This document shows, one piece after another, positions 17,891-25,766 of a DNA stretch of 64,000 nt. Each line of letters opens with the position of its first letter. Position 1 is the stretch's first letter. The DNA lies in NCBI GenBank assembly GCA_945901065.1, contig CAMDKI010000003.1, forward strand, positions 62,001 through 126,000, read 5' to 3'. This DNA comes from Chitinophaga pinensis. Its GTDB lineage: Bacteria > Bacteroidota > Bacteroidia > Chitinophagales > CAIOSU01. A program made the translations under genes and the position numbers. The notes beneath the pieces were generated by a model, which did no database searches, was not told the DNA's origin, and saw only the letters and a program-made list of their open reading frames with translations.

Positions 17891-17922
17891 CTAGTATCAA
17901 GTAGTCAGTATCAAGTATCAAG
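17891..17922. repeat. degenerate tandem repeat, GTATCAA word
   Basis: Three copies of a 7-8 nt word AGTATCAAG/AGTAGTC in about 32 nt, just upstream of the cysteine desulfurase start. The complementary words TTGATAC/TTGATAG recur at 4434-4462. Confidence 0.6.
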
Positions 17923-18045
17923 ACTAAAATTAGCCTTTTGTGAGTACTTGAAAGTAGTAGCTATTCAAAAATGATGAAAACAGCACTCGCTTTTGGAGTG
18001 ATTTCACTTTCAAGAAAGACCGCTCTTATAGTTTGCACAATCCAT

Positions 18046-18053
18046 TATCTTTG
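18046..18053 (+). promoter_or_regulatory. -7 box upstream of trmB
   Basis: TATCTTTG matches TAnnTTTG, 22 nt before the ATG. A TTA at 18026-18028 is 17 nt upstream. Confidence 0.5.
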
Positions 18054-18075
18054 CCCCCTTAAAAAGTAAAACCAA

Positions 18076-18765
18076 ATGGCTGGGGGTAAGGGTAAATTGG
18101 AAAAGTTTGCAGAACTAGGGCAAATGCCGCATGTATTCCAAAACTTCGACTATAAGCAACCACAATTGTTGGGTGCCAATGGCCCTGTAGAACTAAAAGG
18201 CAAATGGAACGAGCTGGTATTCAAAAACGGGAAGCCTATTGTGCTGGAGCTGGCCTGTGGCCGCGGCGAGTACTCGGTAAGCCTAGGGCAGCAGTTTCCA
18301 GAAAACAACTATATAGGCATCGATATTAAGGGTAACCGTATGTATACGGGGGCTATGCATGCGCTAGAGTTGGGTCTTACCAATGTGGCTTTTTTGCGCA
18401 CTCGTATTGAGCTGCTAGAGCGCTTTTTTGCGCCTGAGGAAGTAGGTGCAATTTGGATTACCTTCCCCGACCCGCACCTTAAAAAAGGCGCCGAGAAAAA
18501 CCGATTGACTGCCCCCAAATTTATTGAGCTATATCGCAACGTTGCTAAGCACGCGGCAATAGTACACCACAAAACGGATGACCCAATATTGCACGAATGG
18601 AGTGCGGAAACTTGCGCGCAACTTGGCTTGCCTATACTGGAGCGCAACGACGACATCTATAAAAACGGTAGGCCCGAAGGCCCATTGGGCATTAAAACAT
18701 ACTACGAAGGGCTGAATATTTCGGGCAGCAATACCGCTATGTACCTACAGTTCGCTTTGCACTAA
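18076..18765 (+). CDS. trmB: tRNA (guanine-N7)-methyltransferase
   Basis: Makes m7G46 in the variable loop of tRNAs using S-adenosylmethionine. 229 residues. The Rossmann methyltransferase core shows motif I LELACGRGEYSVSLG, the acidic ribose-binding region IGIDIKGNRMYTGA, and the TrmB hallmark IWITFPDPHLKKGAEKNRLT with the substrate-binding Asp and Pro. A lysine-rich N-terminus is normal. The 3' end overlaps the convergent TrpF-like gene by 21 nt, which leaves no room for a terminator between them. Confidence 0.95.
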   Translation: MAGGKGKLEKFAELGQMPHVFQNFDYKQPQLLGANGPVELKGKWNELVFKNGKPIVLELACGRGEYSVSLGQQFPENNYIGIDIKGNRMYTGAMHALELGLTNVAFLRTRIELLERFFAPEEVGAIWITFPDPHLKKGAEKNRLTAPKFIELYRNVAKHAAIVHHKTDDPILHEWSAETCAQLGLPILERNDDIYKNGRPEGPLGIKTYYEGLNISGSNTAMYLQFALH

Positions 18766-19365
18766 GGCAAAAAAACCATTCAAATCGTCAAACGACTTTT
18801 CGCCGGTTACGGCTTCGGGGGTGCCTTGTAGGTTTACTCCTGCGACACCAGCTTCAAGCAAAGTATAGAAAATATTAGGGTCGGTCAAGGGGTAATCAAT
18901 CAGCACGGGGTATTTGGCCATCAAAGACTCTAAAAAAGACAACTCAGGCAACAGATTCGTTTCTTGAAAATTGAGTTGAATGTAAGCTATTTGGCCTTTC
19001 CAAGCTTCAGCGTAAGCCACCAAATCGTTTAAGGGCAGCGTACCGGGCAATTCTAAAATAATGGGCAACTCAATGCTCGCATATTCAGCAGCACTACCCT
19101 CGGGTATCAATTGCACATAATCTAGGTTCAATATCAATGCCGCTTCGCAGATAGCTTTAACGTCCGTACGCCCAAACTCACCGCAACGCTTGGGACCCTC
19201 CAGCCAACCCATTATCTGTTGCGCATTGCGCGGGTTTATGTAGTTTGGCGAAGCCGTATCAAAGCAAAAGCCTACAATATTTACTGCTTTCGAAGAAAAA
19301 TAACGAGCATCGGTAAGGTTCTGTATTCCCCCCGCCTTTAGCACCAATCGGTCATTGATATTCAT
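18745..19365 (-). CDS. TrpF-like TIM-barrel protein without the catalytic cysteine
   Basis: 206 residues with the outline of phosphoribosylanthranilate isomerase: an N-terminal KxxGI strand, a DARYFSSKAVNIVGFCF segment like the family's EDA...GADxxGFxF, and a C-terminal Gly-rich strand (AGVAGVNLQG). In TrpF the first strand reads K-I/V-C-G with Cys as general base; here it reads KAGG (10-13), so the Cys is Gly12. An Asp in VLIDYPL may be the general acid. It is isolated from other trp genes. It may be a repurposed barrel or a divergent isomerase. Confidence 0.55.
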   Translation of the reverse strand: MNINDRLVLKAGGIQNLTDARYFSSKAVNIVGFCFDTASPNYINPRNAQQIMGWLEGPKRCGEFGRTDVKAICEAALILNLDYVQLIPEGSAAEYASIELPIILELPGTLPLNDLVAYAEAWKGQIAYIQLNFQETNLLPELSFLESLMAKYPVLIDYPLTDPNIFYTLLEAGVAGVNLQGTPEAVTGEKSFDDLNGFFALVQSEL

Positions 19366-19474
19366 AGAACAAAGGTAGGGGTTAATTGAAAACTTAAAAT
19401 TAAAGATTGAAAATTTAGCAAATGGTAATACTTACCTTGCTATTGATTCCATAATCATTCACTATTTTAACACC

Positions 19475-21118
19475 ATGAGAGCTAAAGTATGGTTGCTGAT
19501 TGGGATTATCACTCTTTTGCAGGGCTGTACCTATTATTTCAGCAATAGCTGGAAGAAGAGCTTTTCTGCTGGCGGCGATAGGCCTTACCTAACCATGGGC
19601 AACCGCCCTGCCCCATTAAGCGATAGCTTGAATACCCTCTTAGGCGCTGAGCTGTTGCAACATTGGGCAGCGCAAACAGGGTTGTACAGCGACTGGAGAG
19701 AGCATGGTAAAATTGGGGTGCCAAGGGTAGTTTTGGCTAACTTAATGCTGGGCCAAAACATTGATAGCACCAATAAATACCTGCTAAGCTTGGTGCCTTG
19801 GGGCACCTTGGGGTCTACTTGGGCATTCAATAAAAATGGTGATTATGATTTCACACAAATCATTTTGGCTGATATATTGATGCGCTTTAAAGACCATCCC
19901 GAGGTACTTTACACCACAACGGCCGAGCACTTATCATCGGTACTGATACCCGACCAAGGCTTAAAAACCGCCACCCGCACGCCGCGTACTTTGCACATGA
20001 TGAGCGATACGGAGAACCACATTTTGATGCGTGAAATAAGCCGCTATTTAAATTTGGAATATCGCCGCAGCCAAGGTTTGGTCGATACCACCATTACATC
20101 GTTAGAGGTTTGGCTGCAACACCATTTGGAGGAAATGCTGCACACGGGCTTTTATGAATTCAACGGGCAACCCTACATTGGCTATACCATAACGGCATTA
20201 GAGGTGCTTTACAATCATGCCCAAAACCCGCATATAAAGTTACTTGCCCTACAACTGCTTGATAAAGTGCACCTTGATTATGCCATAGGTAGCCTTGGCA
20301 TGCGCCGTTACCCACCTTTCCGCCGCAGGTTGAACTATGCTGGAAACATTGAGTTTGCATCAGACCCGCACACCGCCATAATGCAAGTACTACTGCTGAA
20401 GTATGAGGGCAAACCTTTGCAAATGGAGCGACTACTGCACGCTAGGCACCAAGCACTTATAGCTTGGGTAAGCGACTACCAACTACCCGATACGCTCTAC
20501 CGATTAGTTACACAACCGCACCAACCATACTTAGCGCTTATAGGCCACGGCAAAAAAGCATCGCCGGAAGTTTATAGTGCAGGTCCTGGCTTTCTGATTA
20601 GTGCCGGTGGGGTGCAGCGTGGCAAGCAATCGCAGATAGTGCCACGGCCAATAGTGCTGTTTGTAAACGACAGTGCACCAACCCTGGAAGGTACCATATA
20701 CTTGAAAAGCCAAGGCCCCCACAAAGCGTGGAACCAAACAGGCGTATATGATAAGTTTGCGGTAAGCAATGGTGGTGCAGTAATACCCGCCGCTATGAAA
20801 CCGCTTGGCGAAGGTAACGGCTGGCAAATATTGGAACCCACCCGAGGTATATTGGTGGCTATTTACTCGAAGGCCGACTTAGGCATTTTGGCCGTTTACG
20901 ATGATTGGACCCTAAACCCAGAATTGCTGCTAACCCAAATACAAGACCTAAACCCTGACGCCGAGTTGCTATACCAAAAAATACGCCTGCCCAACCGAGA
21001 ACTGATACGTTACAACCTAAATAGCAAAAAAGATACTTGGGTAATACAACCCAGCGAAGAATCGGGCTTAAGCAGGGACTTTGATAAATGGCCCGGTTTG
21101 AGGTTGATTAAGCGGTGA
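19475..21118 (+). CDS. large lipoprotein of unknown function
   Basis: 547 residues with a signal peptide and lipobox LLQGC (Cys18). The N-terminal two thirds look helical with regularly spaced aromatic and His residues (LEEMLHTGFYEFNGQPYIGY, then LDKVHLDYAIGSLGMRRY), reminiscent of an alpha/alpha toroid as in polysaccharide lyases and related hydrolases. The last third (from about 365) looks like beta strands (GPGFLISAGG, PTLEGTIYLKSQG, LGILAVYDDW). That toroid-plus-sandwich layout is my reading of the pattern, not a recognised family. A surface-exposed or periplasmic role is expected. It is followed after 38 nt by the Kazal and PhoD-like genes on the same strand. Confidence 0.65.
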   Translation: MRAKVWLLIGIITLLQGCTYYFSNSWKKSFSAGGDRPYLTMGNRPAPLSDSLNTLLGAELLQHWAAQTGLYSDWREHGKIGVPRVVLANLMLGQNIDSTNKYLLSLVPWGTLGSTWAFNKNGDYDFTQIILADILMRFKDHPEVLYTTTAEHLSSVLIPDQGLKTATRTPRTLHMMSDTENHILMREISRYLNLEYRRSQGLVDTTITSLEVWLQHHLEEMLHTGFYEFNGQPYIGYTITALEVLYNHAQNPHIKLLALQLLDKVHLDYAIGSLGMRRYPPFRRRLNYAGNIEFASDPHTAIMQVLLLKYEGKPLQMERLLHARHQALIAWVSDYQLPDTLYRLVTQPHQPYLALIGHGKKASPEVYSAGPGFLISAGGVQRGKQSQIVPRPIVLFVNDSAPTLEGTIYLKSQGPHKAWNQTGVYDKFAVSNGGAVIPAAMKPLGEGNGWQILEPTRGILVAIYSKADLGILAVYDDWTLNPELLLTQIQDLNPDAELLYQKIRLPNRELIRYNLNSKKDTWVIQPSEESGLSRDFDKWPGLRLIKR

Positions 21119-21156
21119 GGAATGGATAATATTACCCAAAATTGTATCTTGCTATT

Positions 21157-21390
21157 ATGAAAACCCTACTAACCATTGCCACTAGCTTAATGCTTTTTAC
21201 TTCCATTGGCTGCAAAGGCACTGCAGGCAAAGGCACTACTGCTTGTGTAGAAAAAACTTGCGAAAGCCCTTGCACCAAAGAGTATAAGCCTGTTTGTGGC
21301 TGCAACGAAAAAACCTACAGCAATGCTTGTATTGCCGAGTGCCATGGCATAACCCAATATACCCCGGGCGAGTGCCCACTTAAGAAATGA
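21157..21390 (+). CDS. Kazal-domain lipoprotein (putative protease inhibitor)
   Basis: 77 residues from the ATG at 21157; an in-frame TTG 15 nt upstream is less likely. Signal peptide and lipobox FTSIGC. The mature part is one Kazal-type domain with six cysteines in the order CESPCTKEYKPVCGCNEKTY followed by SNACIAECHGI and a final Cys: the PVCG and TYxNxC features are diagnostic. Kazal domains inhibit serine proteases; a lipid-anchored copy could protect the cell surface. The stop TGA overlaps the start of the PhoD-like gene (ATGA), so the two are coupled. Confidence 0.88.
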   Translation: MKTLLTIATSLMLFTSIGCKGTAGKGTTACVEKTCESPCTKEYKPVCGCNEKTYSNACIAECHGITQYTPGECPLKK

Positions 21391-22931
21391 ACAACTACAT
21401 CCGCTGTGCGCTCGCGATTTTGCTATTATTTGCTAGTAAGGGCTTACTAGCCCAAATGATAACGCAAGGCCCTGCTTTCGGTGGTATGACCCACCAAAGT
21501 GCCAAGGTTTACCTGCGCACCTTGGAGCCTTCAACACTCAAAATTGAATGGTCGGTGGATAGCACCTTTGCCAGTGTACAATCCGCCGAAGGCCAATCGA
21601 GGCAATACTTGGATAATTCAGTTATACTTAGCATTACAGGCCTTCAGCCCGACACTAAATATTACTACCGCCTTTATGCAAACAGCGTGCGAGATACCAT
21701 CAGTGCTTGGTTCAAAACGTTCCCCATGCCTGGCACGCGTGGCGACTTTACGTTCGTAACCGGTTCTTGCCAAGAGACCGAAAACATGAAGGTGTTTGAT
21801 GTTATGCCCCTTTGCAACCCTTACTTTTTGTTGCATACTGGCGACTACACTTACCCCGATTACCAAATATCGCCCGACTATAGCGCCCACTATGGGCAAA
21901 TGGCCTATAGCTACCAAAAGCGCTACGATGAGAAGGTGATGAAACAAATGCTGCATACCATACCTATTGACTATATATACGACGACAACGACTACGTGGG
22001 TTCTAGCGGCGGCTTGCACGAGAAGGATTACAATAGCCAAGACTCTCGCTTGTTTTTCAAAACCGAAAACAAGATTTGGACCGACTCTTTCCCCGATTTT
22101 TGGCGCAGCAACTGCATAAGGGGTTATATGGATTTCTTTCCTGGGTACGAAATGGTTGATACCACCCACGGCATATTCCATAGCTTTAAGTTCGGTAATG
22201 CAGAGTTTTTCTTTTTAGATAGATGTGCCAATACCCCGCATGGCAACGTGTATGCCTTTAGGTATGATGAGAAACGAAAACGTTACGTTTTTGACCCACC
22301 TGCCGACCATGTGCTATTTGGGAAAGAACAGATGGATTGGCTAAAGAACGGTCTTAAAAACTCAACAGCCGATTGGAAGTTTATAGTAAGTGGTGTGCCA
22401 TTGAACCGCAGCACTAATATATTGGTGGATGCAGGTATGAAAATACAGAATGTAGGCTGGAAAGATAACAATGGTTTTAGAATGGCAACCGGCTTCTCTA
22501 ACTATTGGGCGGGCCACCCAGCAGAGATAAACGACTTTTACGCTTGGCTGCGCCATGAGAATGTGAAGGACATCATTGTTGTTAGTGGCGACACGCACCA
22601 CAACGTAATGGACGATGGCCGCAACGCTGGGCTGCCCGAAATGAATGCCAGCGGCCTAAGCGTGACCGAAACCTACCTTGCCTATTACCTCAATGTTGTG
22701 GGCAAAGCAACGGGGCTTTTCAAAATGCGCAAAGAAATCTGGAACCAAGGCGGCAATGGGCTAGGTAACAAAAACTTTAAAAATGCATTTGGCAAGGTAC
22801 GCATTGTAAACAACGAGTTTGTTGAGCTTAGCCTTGTTGATGAAGACAACTGCATCATAAGCAGCTTTAAGGTATACCATAGCAGCACCGAGAAGGGCAT
22901 GAAACAGCATCTGCAACTAAACTGGGACTAA
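21387..22931 (+). CDS. PhoD-like secreted metallophosphatase
   Basis: 514 residues with a signal peptide (ending LLAQ, about 23). The N-terminal part (25-115) is a fibronectin-like domain (LQPDTKYYYRLYANSV), then the metallophosphatase core: GSCQETENM, the metal Asp in LHTGDYTYPDY, YIYDDNDYVG in place of the DDHE of PhoD, and SGDTHHNVMDD with metal-binding Asp and His. This is the alkaline phosphatase D pattern, acting on phosphodi- or monoesters outside the inner membrane. The C-terminus has no T9SS sorting domain. It is coupled to the Kazal gene. Confidence 0.85.
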   Translation: MNNYIRCALAILLLFASKGLLAQMITQGPAFGGMTHQSAKVYLRTLEPSTLKIEWSVDSTFASVQSAEGQSRQYLDNSVILSITGLQPDTKYYYRLYANSVRDTISAWFKTFPMPGTRGDFTFVTGSCQETENMKVFDVMPLCNPYFLLHTGDYTYPDYQISPDYSAHYGQMAYSYQKRYDEKVMKQMLHTIPIDYIYDDNDYVGSSGGLHEKDYNSQDSRLFFKTENKIWTDSFPDFWRSNCIRGYMDFFPGYEMVDTTHGIFHSFKFGNAEFFFLDRCANTPHGNVYAFRYDEKRKRYVFDPPADHVLFGKEQMDWLKNGLKNSTADWKFIVSGVPLNRSTNILVDAGMKIQNVGWKDNNGFRMATGFSNYWAGHPAEINDFYAWLRHENVKDIIVVSGDTHHNVMDDGRNAGLPEMNASGLSVTETYLAYYLNVVGKATGLFKMRKEIWNQGGNGLGNKNFKNAFGKVRIVNNEFVELSLVDEDNCIISSFKVYHSSTEKGMKQHLQLNWD

Positions 22932-22987
22932 AAAAGTAGGCAAACCTTGCGGCATGCCTCCTTTGCTAAACTTAGCCCTCCCATTCG

Positions 22988-23416
22988 TTATTTGGCGCCT
23001 TTGCCATGTGGGCATTCGCTACCGCCGCCTTCAGAGCAACAGCCACCCATAGTGCCTTTTTTGTCGTTATGCATTTCTTCTTTGTGCGCCAAAAAAGTCT
23101 TGTATTGTGCTGCTGTTAATACCCCTTGTAACTTACTATCGAACGATGTGCTAAGCTCTTTCATGGCTGCCTTGCGTTCGTCTTGTGTAAGTTTGGTATT
23201 ATTTACTTTATCCATTTCCTTAGCGTTGGCTAAAATCAAGTTATACACTTGATCTTTTTGCGTATCGCTCAGTTTTAGCACCTCGGTAAGTTTGGTCGTG
23301 CGCTTCGTAGCCATTTCCTCCGCAGAGAGTTTCTGTTTTGTCTTGTCTTGTGCAGTGGCAAAGTTCATTGTTCCGCCCAATAATACCAGGCTAAGCATTA
23401 ATACAATCGTTCTCAT
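22988..23416 (-). CDS. Spy/CpxP-like periplasmic protein with Cys/His-rich tail
   Basis: 142 residues from the ATG at 23416; a longer frame upstream is less likely because MRTIVLMLSLVLLGG is a standard signal peptide. The mature part is helical and shows two copies of an LT/LS-xxQ motif (LKLSDTQKDQVYNLI and LTAAQYKTFL), the mark of Spy/CpxP-type periplasmic chaperones and metal-stress proteins. The tail is CCSEGGGSECPHGKGAK, with three Cys and a His that could bind a metal. Convergent with the PhoD-like gene. Confidence 0.75.
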   Translation of the reverse strand: MRTIVLMLSLVLLGGTMNFATAQDKTKQKLSAEEMATKRTTKLTEVLKLSDTQKDQVYNLILANAKEMDKVNNTKLTQDERKAAMKELSTSFDSKLQGVLTAAQYKTFLAHKEEMHNDKKGTMGGCCSEGGGSECPHGKGAK

Positions 23417-23500
23417 GTAGTTTATTTTTAGTTTCTGTGTATTTGACCACAATATAAGCTAAAGGTTTAACCAGCCAATTATAAATAAAAGTTAACGGCA

Positions 23501-24286
23501 TTATAACCCTTCTGTAGGCTCGTTTATTTGCCTGTTTTGGCGCTGCCTAATTTTTTGGTGCACATACGGCACCAATATACCAGTTGCGGCACCCACTGCA
23601 TAGCCCACCGCTACATCGGTAGGGAAATGCTTGCCAGCCCTCACCCTCAAAAAACCCGTAACCGCAGGCGTAACGGCAGCATTGCCCCACAACACATAGC
23701 GCCAAGGGCTATGTGGGTGATAGTCGTGATATACTTTGGCTATAAAAAACAACGATGCCGCAGTGTATGAGGTATGCCCCGAAAAAAAAGAGCGCAGCGG
23801 CTCTTTGCCCGTTACTGTTTGTGGGTCGCTATTGGTGGCGTATGCATAAGGCCTGGGTCTATCAACCAACGCTTTGGTTATTTGCGTAAAACCTGCATTC
23901 AATACCATTACCTCCGCCCACATAATATAGAATGATTTGTCGCGTCGTATCTTTTTATCAATCAACAACAGCGCAGGTGCACCAAGCGATGTAAACATAA
24001 ATACATCGCTGGCGATAGCGGCCCGGTGGTTTGTGGGGCGCACAAAGCCCCTATCGGGCCGCCAGATATCTTGCTTACGATAACTACCAAATGTCGCATT
24101 AGGTTTATGTATGTCCGCTATAAGGGCAGCACCCAATAAACCTAAACCTGCAGGAGCCAAAAATGCATCGGCTTTCCAGCTAACCGCATATGGCGAGGCA
24201 GCATTATCAAAAAAAAGCAACCGATGTTGAGCCTTGCAAGGCAGGCTAATGGCAAACAATAACAACAACAAAAATCTTGATAGCAT
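23501..24286 (-). CDS. PAP2-family phosphatase
   Basis: 261 residues from the ATG at 24286, chosen because it starts a signal peptide (MLSRFLLLLLFAISLPCKAQ); a longer frame to 24412 lacks one. The three phosphatase motifs are in order: KALVDRPRP (motif 1), SFFSGHTS (motif 2, catalytic His) and RVRAGKHFPTDVAVG (motif 3, His and Asp). Four or so hydrophobic segments surround them. The family removes phosphate from undecaprenyl pyrophosphate or lipid A precursors at the outer face of the membrane; the substrate here is not known. Confidence 0.85.
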   Translation of the reverse strand: MLSRFLLLLLFAISLPCKAQHRLLFFDNAASPYAVSWKADAFLAPAGLGLLGAALIADIHKPNATFGSYRKQDIWRPDRGFVRPTNHRAAIASDVFMFTSLGAPALLLIDKKIRRDKSFYIMWAEVMVLNAGFTQITKALVDRPRPYAYATNSDPQTVTGKEPLRSFFSGHTSYTAASLFFIAKVYHDYHPHSPWRYVLWGNAAVTPAVTGFLRVRAGKHFPTDVAVGYAVGAATGILVPYVHQKIRQRQNRQINEPTEGL

Positions 24287-24513
24287 AATTGAAGATACAA
24301 AATAGCAAGTGAGAACCGCTGCTTTGACCACAGGCAACCAACACAAAGCCTTTGGCGCTTTGTTGCAAAAACACATTAAGACAAAAGTTCCAGGAGCAAT
24401 ATGCAGAAACAAAAGTTAAAACTTTAGTATATTTTGGCGGTAGCCATTTACAATCATCACCTTTATTCATATCTTTAACGCTCCAATAACATTTAGTACA
24501 CTTTGAGTTAATC

Positions 24514-25245
24514 ATGTACAAAGGGCAAAAGCATATGGATACACAAAAACACATATGGCAATACGCTATCCCTAACGAGATAGAAAAAGTCAGTATTAGG
24601 CAAAACTGGGCTACAGCCCTTGATTCAAACTATTTTAAGGTAGTAGTTTTGGTTACCATAATAGTTTCTGGCGCCATTGCTACCTTTTTGCCTTACTACT
24701 TTAGCTTCATCCAAGCTAGAGCGGGCATGTATATTACCGATCCAGTACTGCAACTACTAACCCCTATCGATGTTTCAGTGTTTATCTTTTCGCTACTCTA
24801 CATTTGCGCATCAATTTGTCTTGGGTTTCTAGTCCATTTCCCAAAGTTTTTGTTGAAAGGCGCATGGGCATACTGCATTCTTACCTGCTTGAGAATGATT
24901 GTGATGTTGTTTGTGCCGCTGGAAGCGCCAAAGGAAATGATATATCTAGTAGACCCCATATTGAGTTTGATAGTATACCAAGAGGTAACCGTTACTAAAG
25001 ACTTATTCTTCTCGGGCCACACCGCTACTATGGCTATATTGGCGTTTGGAGTGCCTAACAAGTTTTTGAAGGCCTTTTTTGTTTTCGGCACCATGATAAT
25101 GGCAGGTTTGCTACTAAAACAACACGTACACTACACCGTTGATGTATTGGTAGCGCCATTCTTTGCCTACGTGGCTTGGAAATTGGCCGAAAAGATTGAG
25201 GAAAAAGTGTTCGGCGAAATCTCCACCGTTAATAGTGAGAACTAG
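24514..25245 (+). CDS. PAP2_C-type (sphingomyelin synthase-like) membrane protein
   Basis: 243 residues with about six transmembrane segments. The active-site pattern is DLFFSGHTATMAILA and then QHVHYTVDVLVAPFFAY, that is His, His, Asp spaced as in the sphingomyelin synthase/PAP2_C branch rather than the classic PAP2 with its KxxxxxxRP motif, which I do not find. Such enzymes transfer or remove phospho-headgroups on sphingolipid-like or phospholipid substrates. Many Bacteroidota make sphingolipids, so headgroup transfer is a plausible role (inference). It starts divergently from the PAP2 gene at 24286. Confidence 0.7.
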   Translation: MYKGQKHMDTQKHIWQYAIPNEIEKVSIRQNWATALDSNYFKVVVLVTIIVSGAIATFLPYYFSFIQARAGMYITDPVLQLLTPIDVSVFIFSLLYICASICLGFLVHFPKFLLKGAWAYCILTCLRMIVMLFVPLEAPKEMIYLVDPILSLIVYQEVTVTKDLFFSGHTATMAILAFGVPNKFLKAFFVFGTMIMAGLLLKQHVHYTVDVLVAPFFAYVAWKLAEKIEEKVFGEISTVNSEN

Positions 25246-25252
25246 TAGTTGC

Positions 25253-25672
25253 TTAGCCTTTTTTCCGCACTAGCTTTGTTATCATTATTGCTACCGTAAA
25301 AGCCGCCATAAACATGGCCCCGCCTAAAATGCCATAAAATATGGATATATAAGCGTGCAACATACCATAAAGGGTATAGTTTACAAACGCTACATAGCCA
25401 TATGCCACTAGCATTACTAAGTTTAGTTTAAGCATCTTAAAGTTGGATATCAGCAAACGAGCTGTATACACCAGCATAAGCACGTGAGTAAAAACATAAA
25501 TGGCAATGAGCTTAAAGTCTAAAAGGTAGTATTGGTCATGCACTATTATTTCGAGTTCTTGACCCGGCCTCAACGCCCATCCTGTTTGCCACGAAATAAT
25601 GTAAAGGACCACCAAGCTCAACAGCATAGTTGGCAATAACCAAAGCAATTCTCGTTTTATGTTGTCGCTCAT
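25253..25672 (-). CDS. four-helix membrane protein, unknown
   Basis: 139 residues from the ATG at 25672 (MSDNIKRELLWLL); the longer frame adds 19 residues of poor quality. Four hydrophobic segments (about 9-27, 48-64, 75-93, 102-125) with a basic end (MITKLVRKKG). No conserved motif recognised. It converges on the PAP2_C gene with a gap of 7 nt. Confidence 0.6.
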   Translation of the reverse strand: MSDNIKRELLWLLPTMLLSLVVLYIISWQTGWALRPGQELEIIVHDQYYLLDFKLIAIYVFTHVLMLVYTARLLISNFKMLKLNLVMLVAYGYVAFVNYTLYGMLHAYISIFYGILGGAMFMAAFTVAIMITKLVRKKG

Positions 25673-25754
25673 GCAAGGGTAAAGGTAGGCATTATAGCAA
25701 TTCACAAGCGCAGTAAATAAGGTGGTCAATTACCCTTAACTCATCCGCATTGCT

Positions 25755-25762
25755 TAATTTTG
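25755..25762 (+). promoter_or_regulatory. -7 box directly before serA
   Basis: TAATTTTG matches TAnnTTTG and ends 4 nt before the ATG, with a TTA 22 nt upstream (25730-25732). Transcription from this box would begin at about the start codon, giving a leaderless or nearly leaderless mRNA. Confidence 0.5.
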
Positions 25763-25766
25763 CAGC

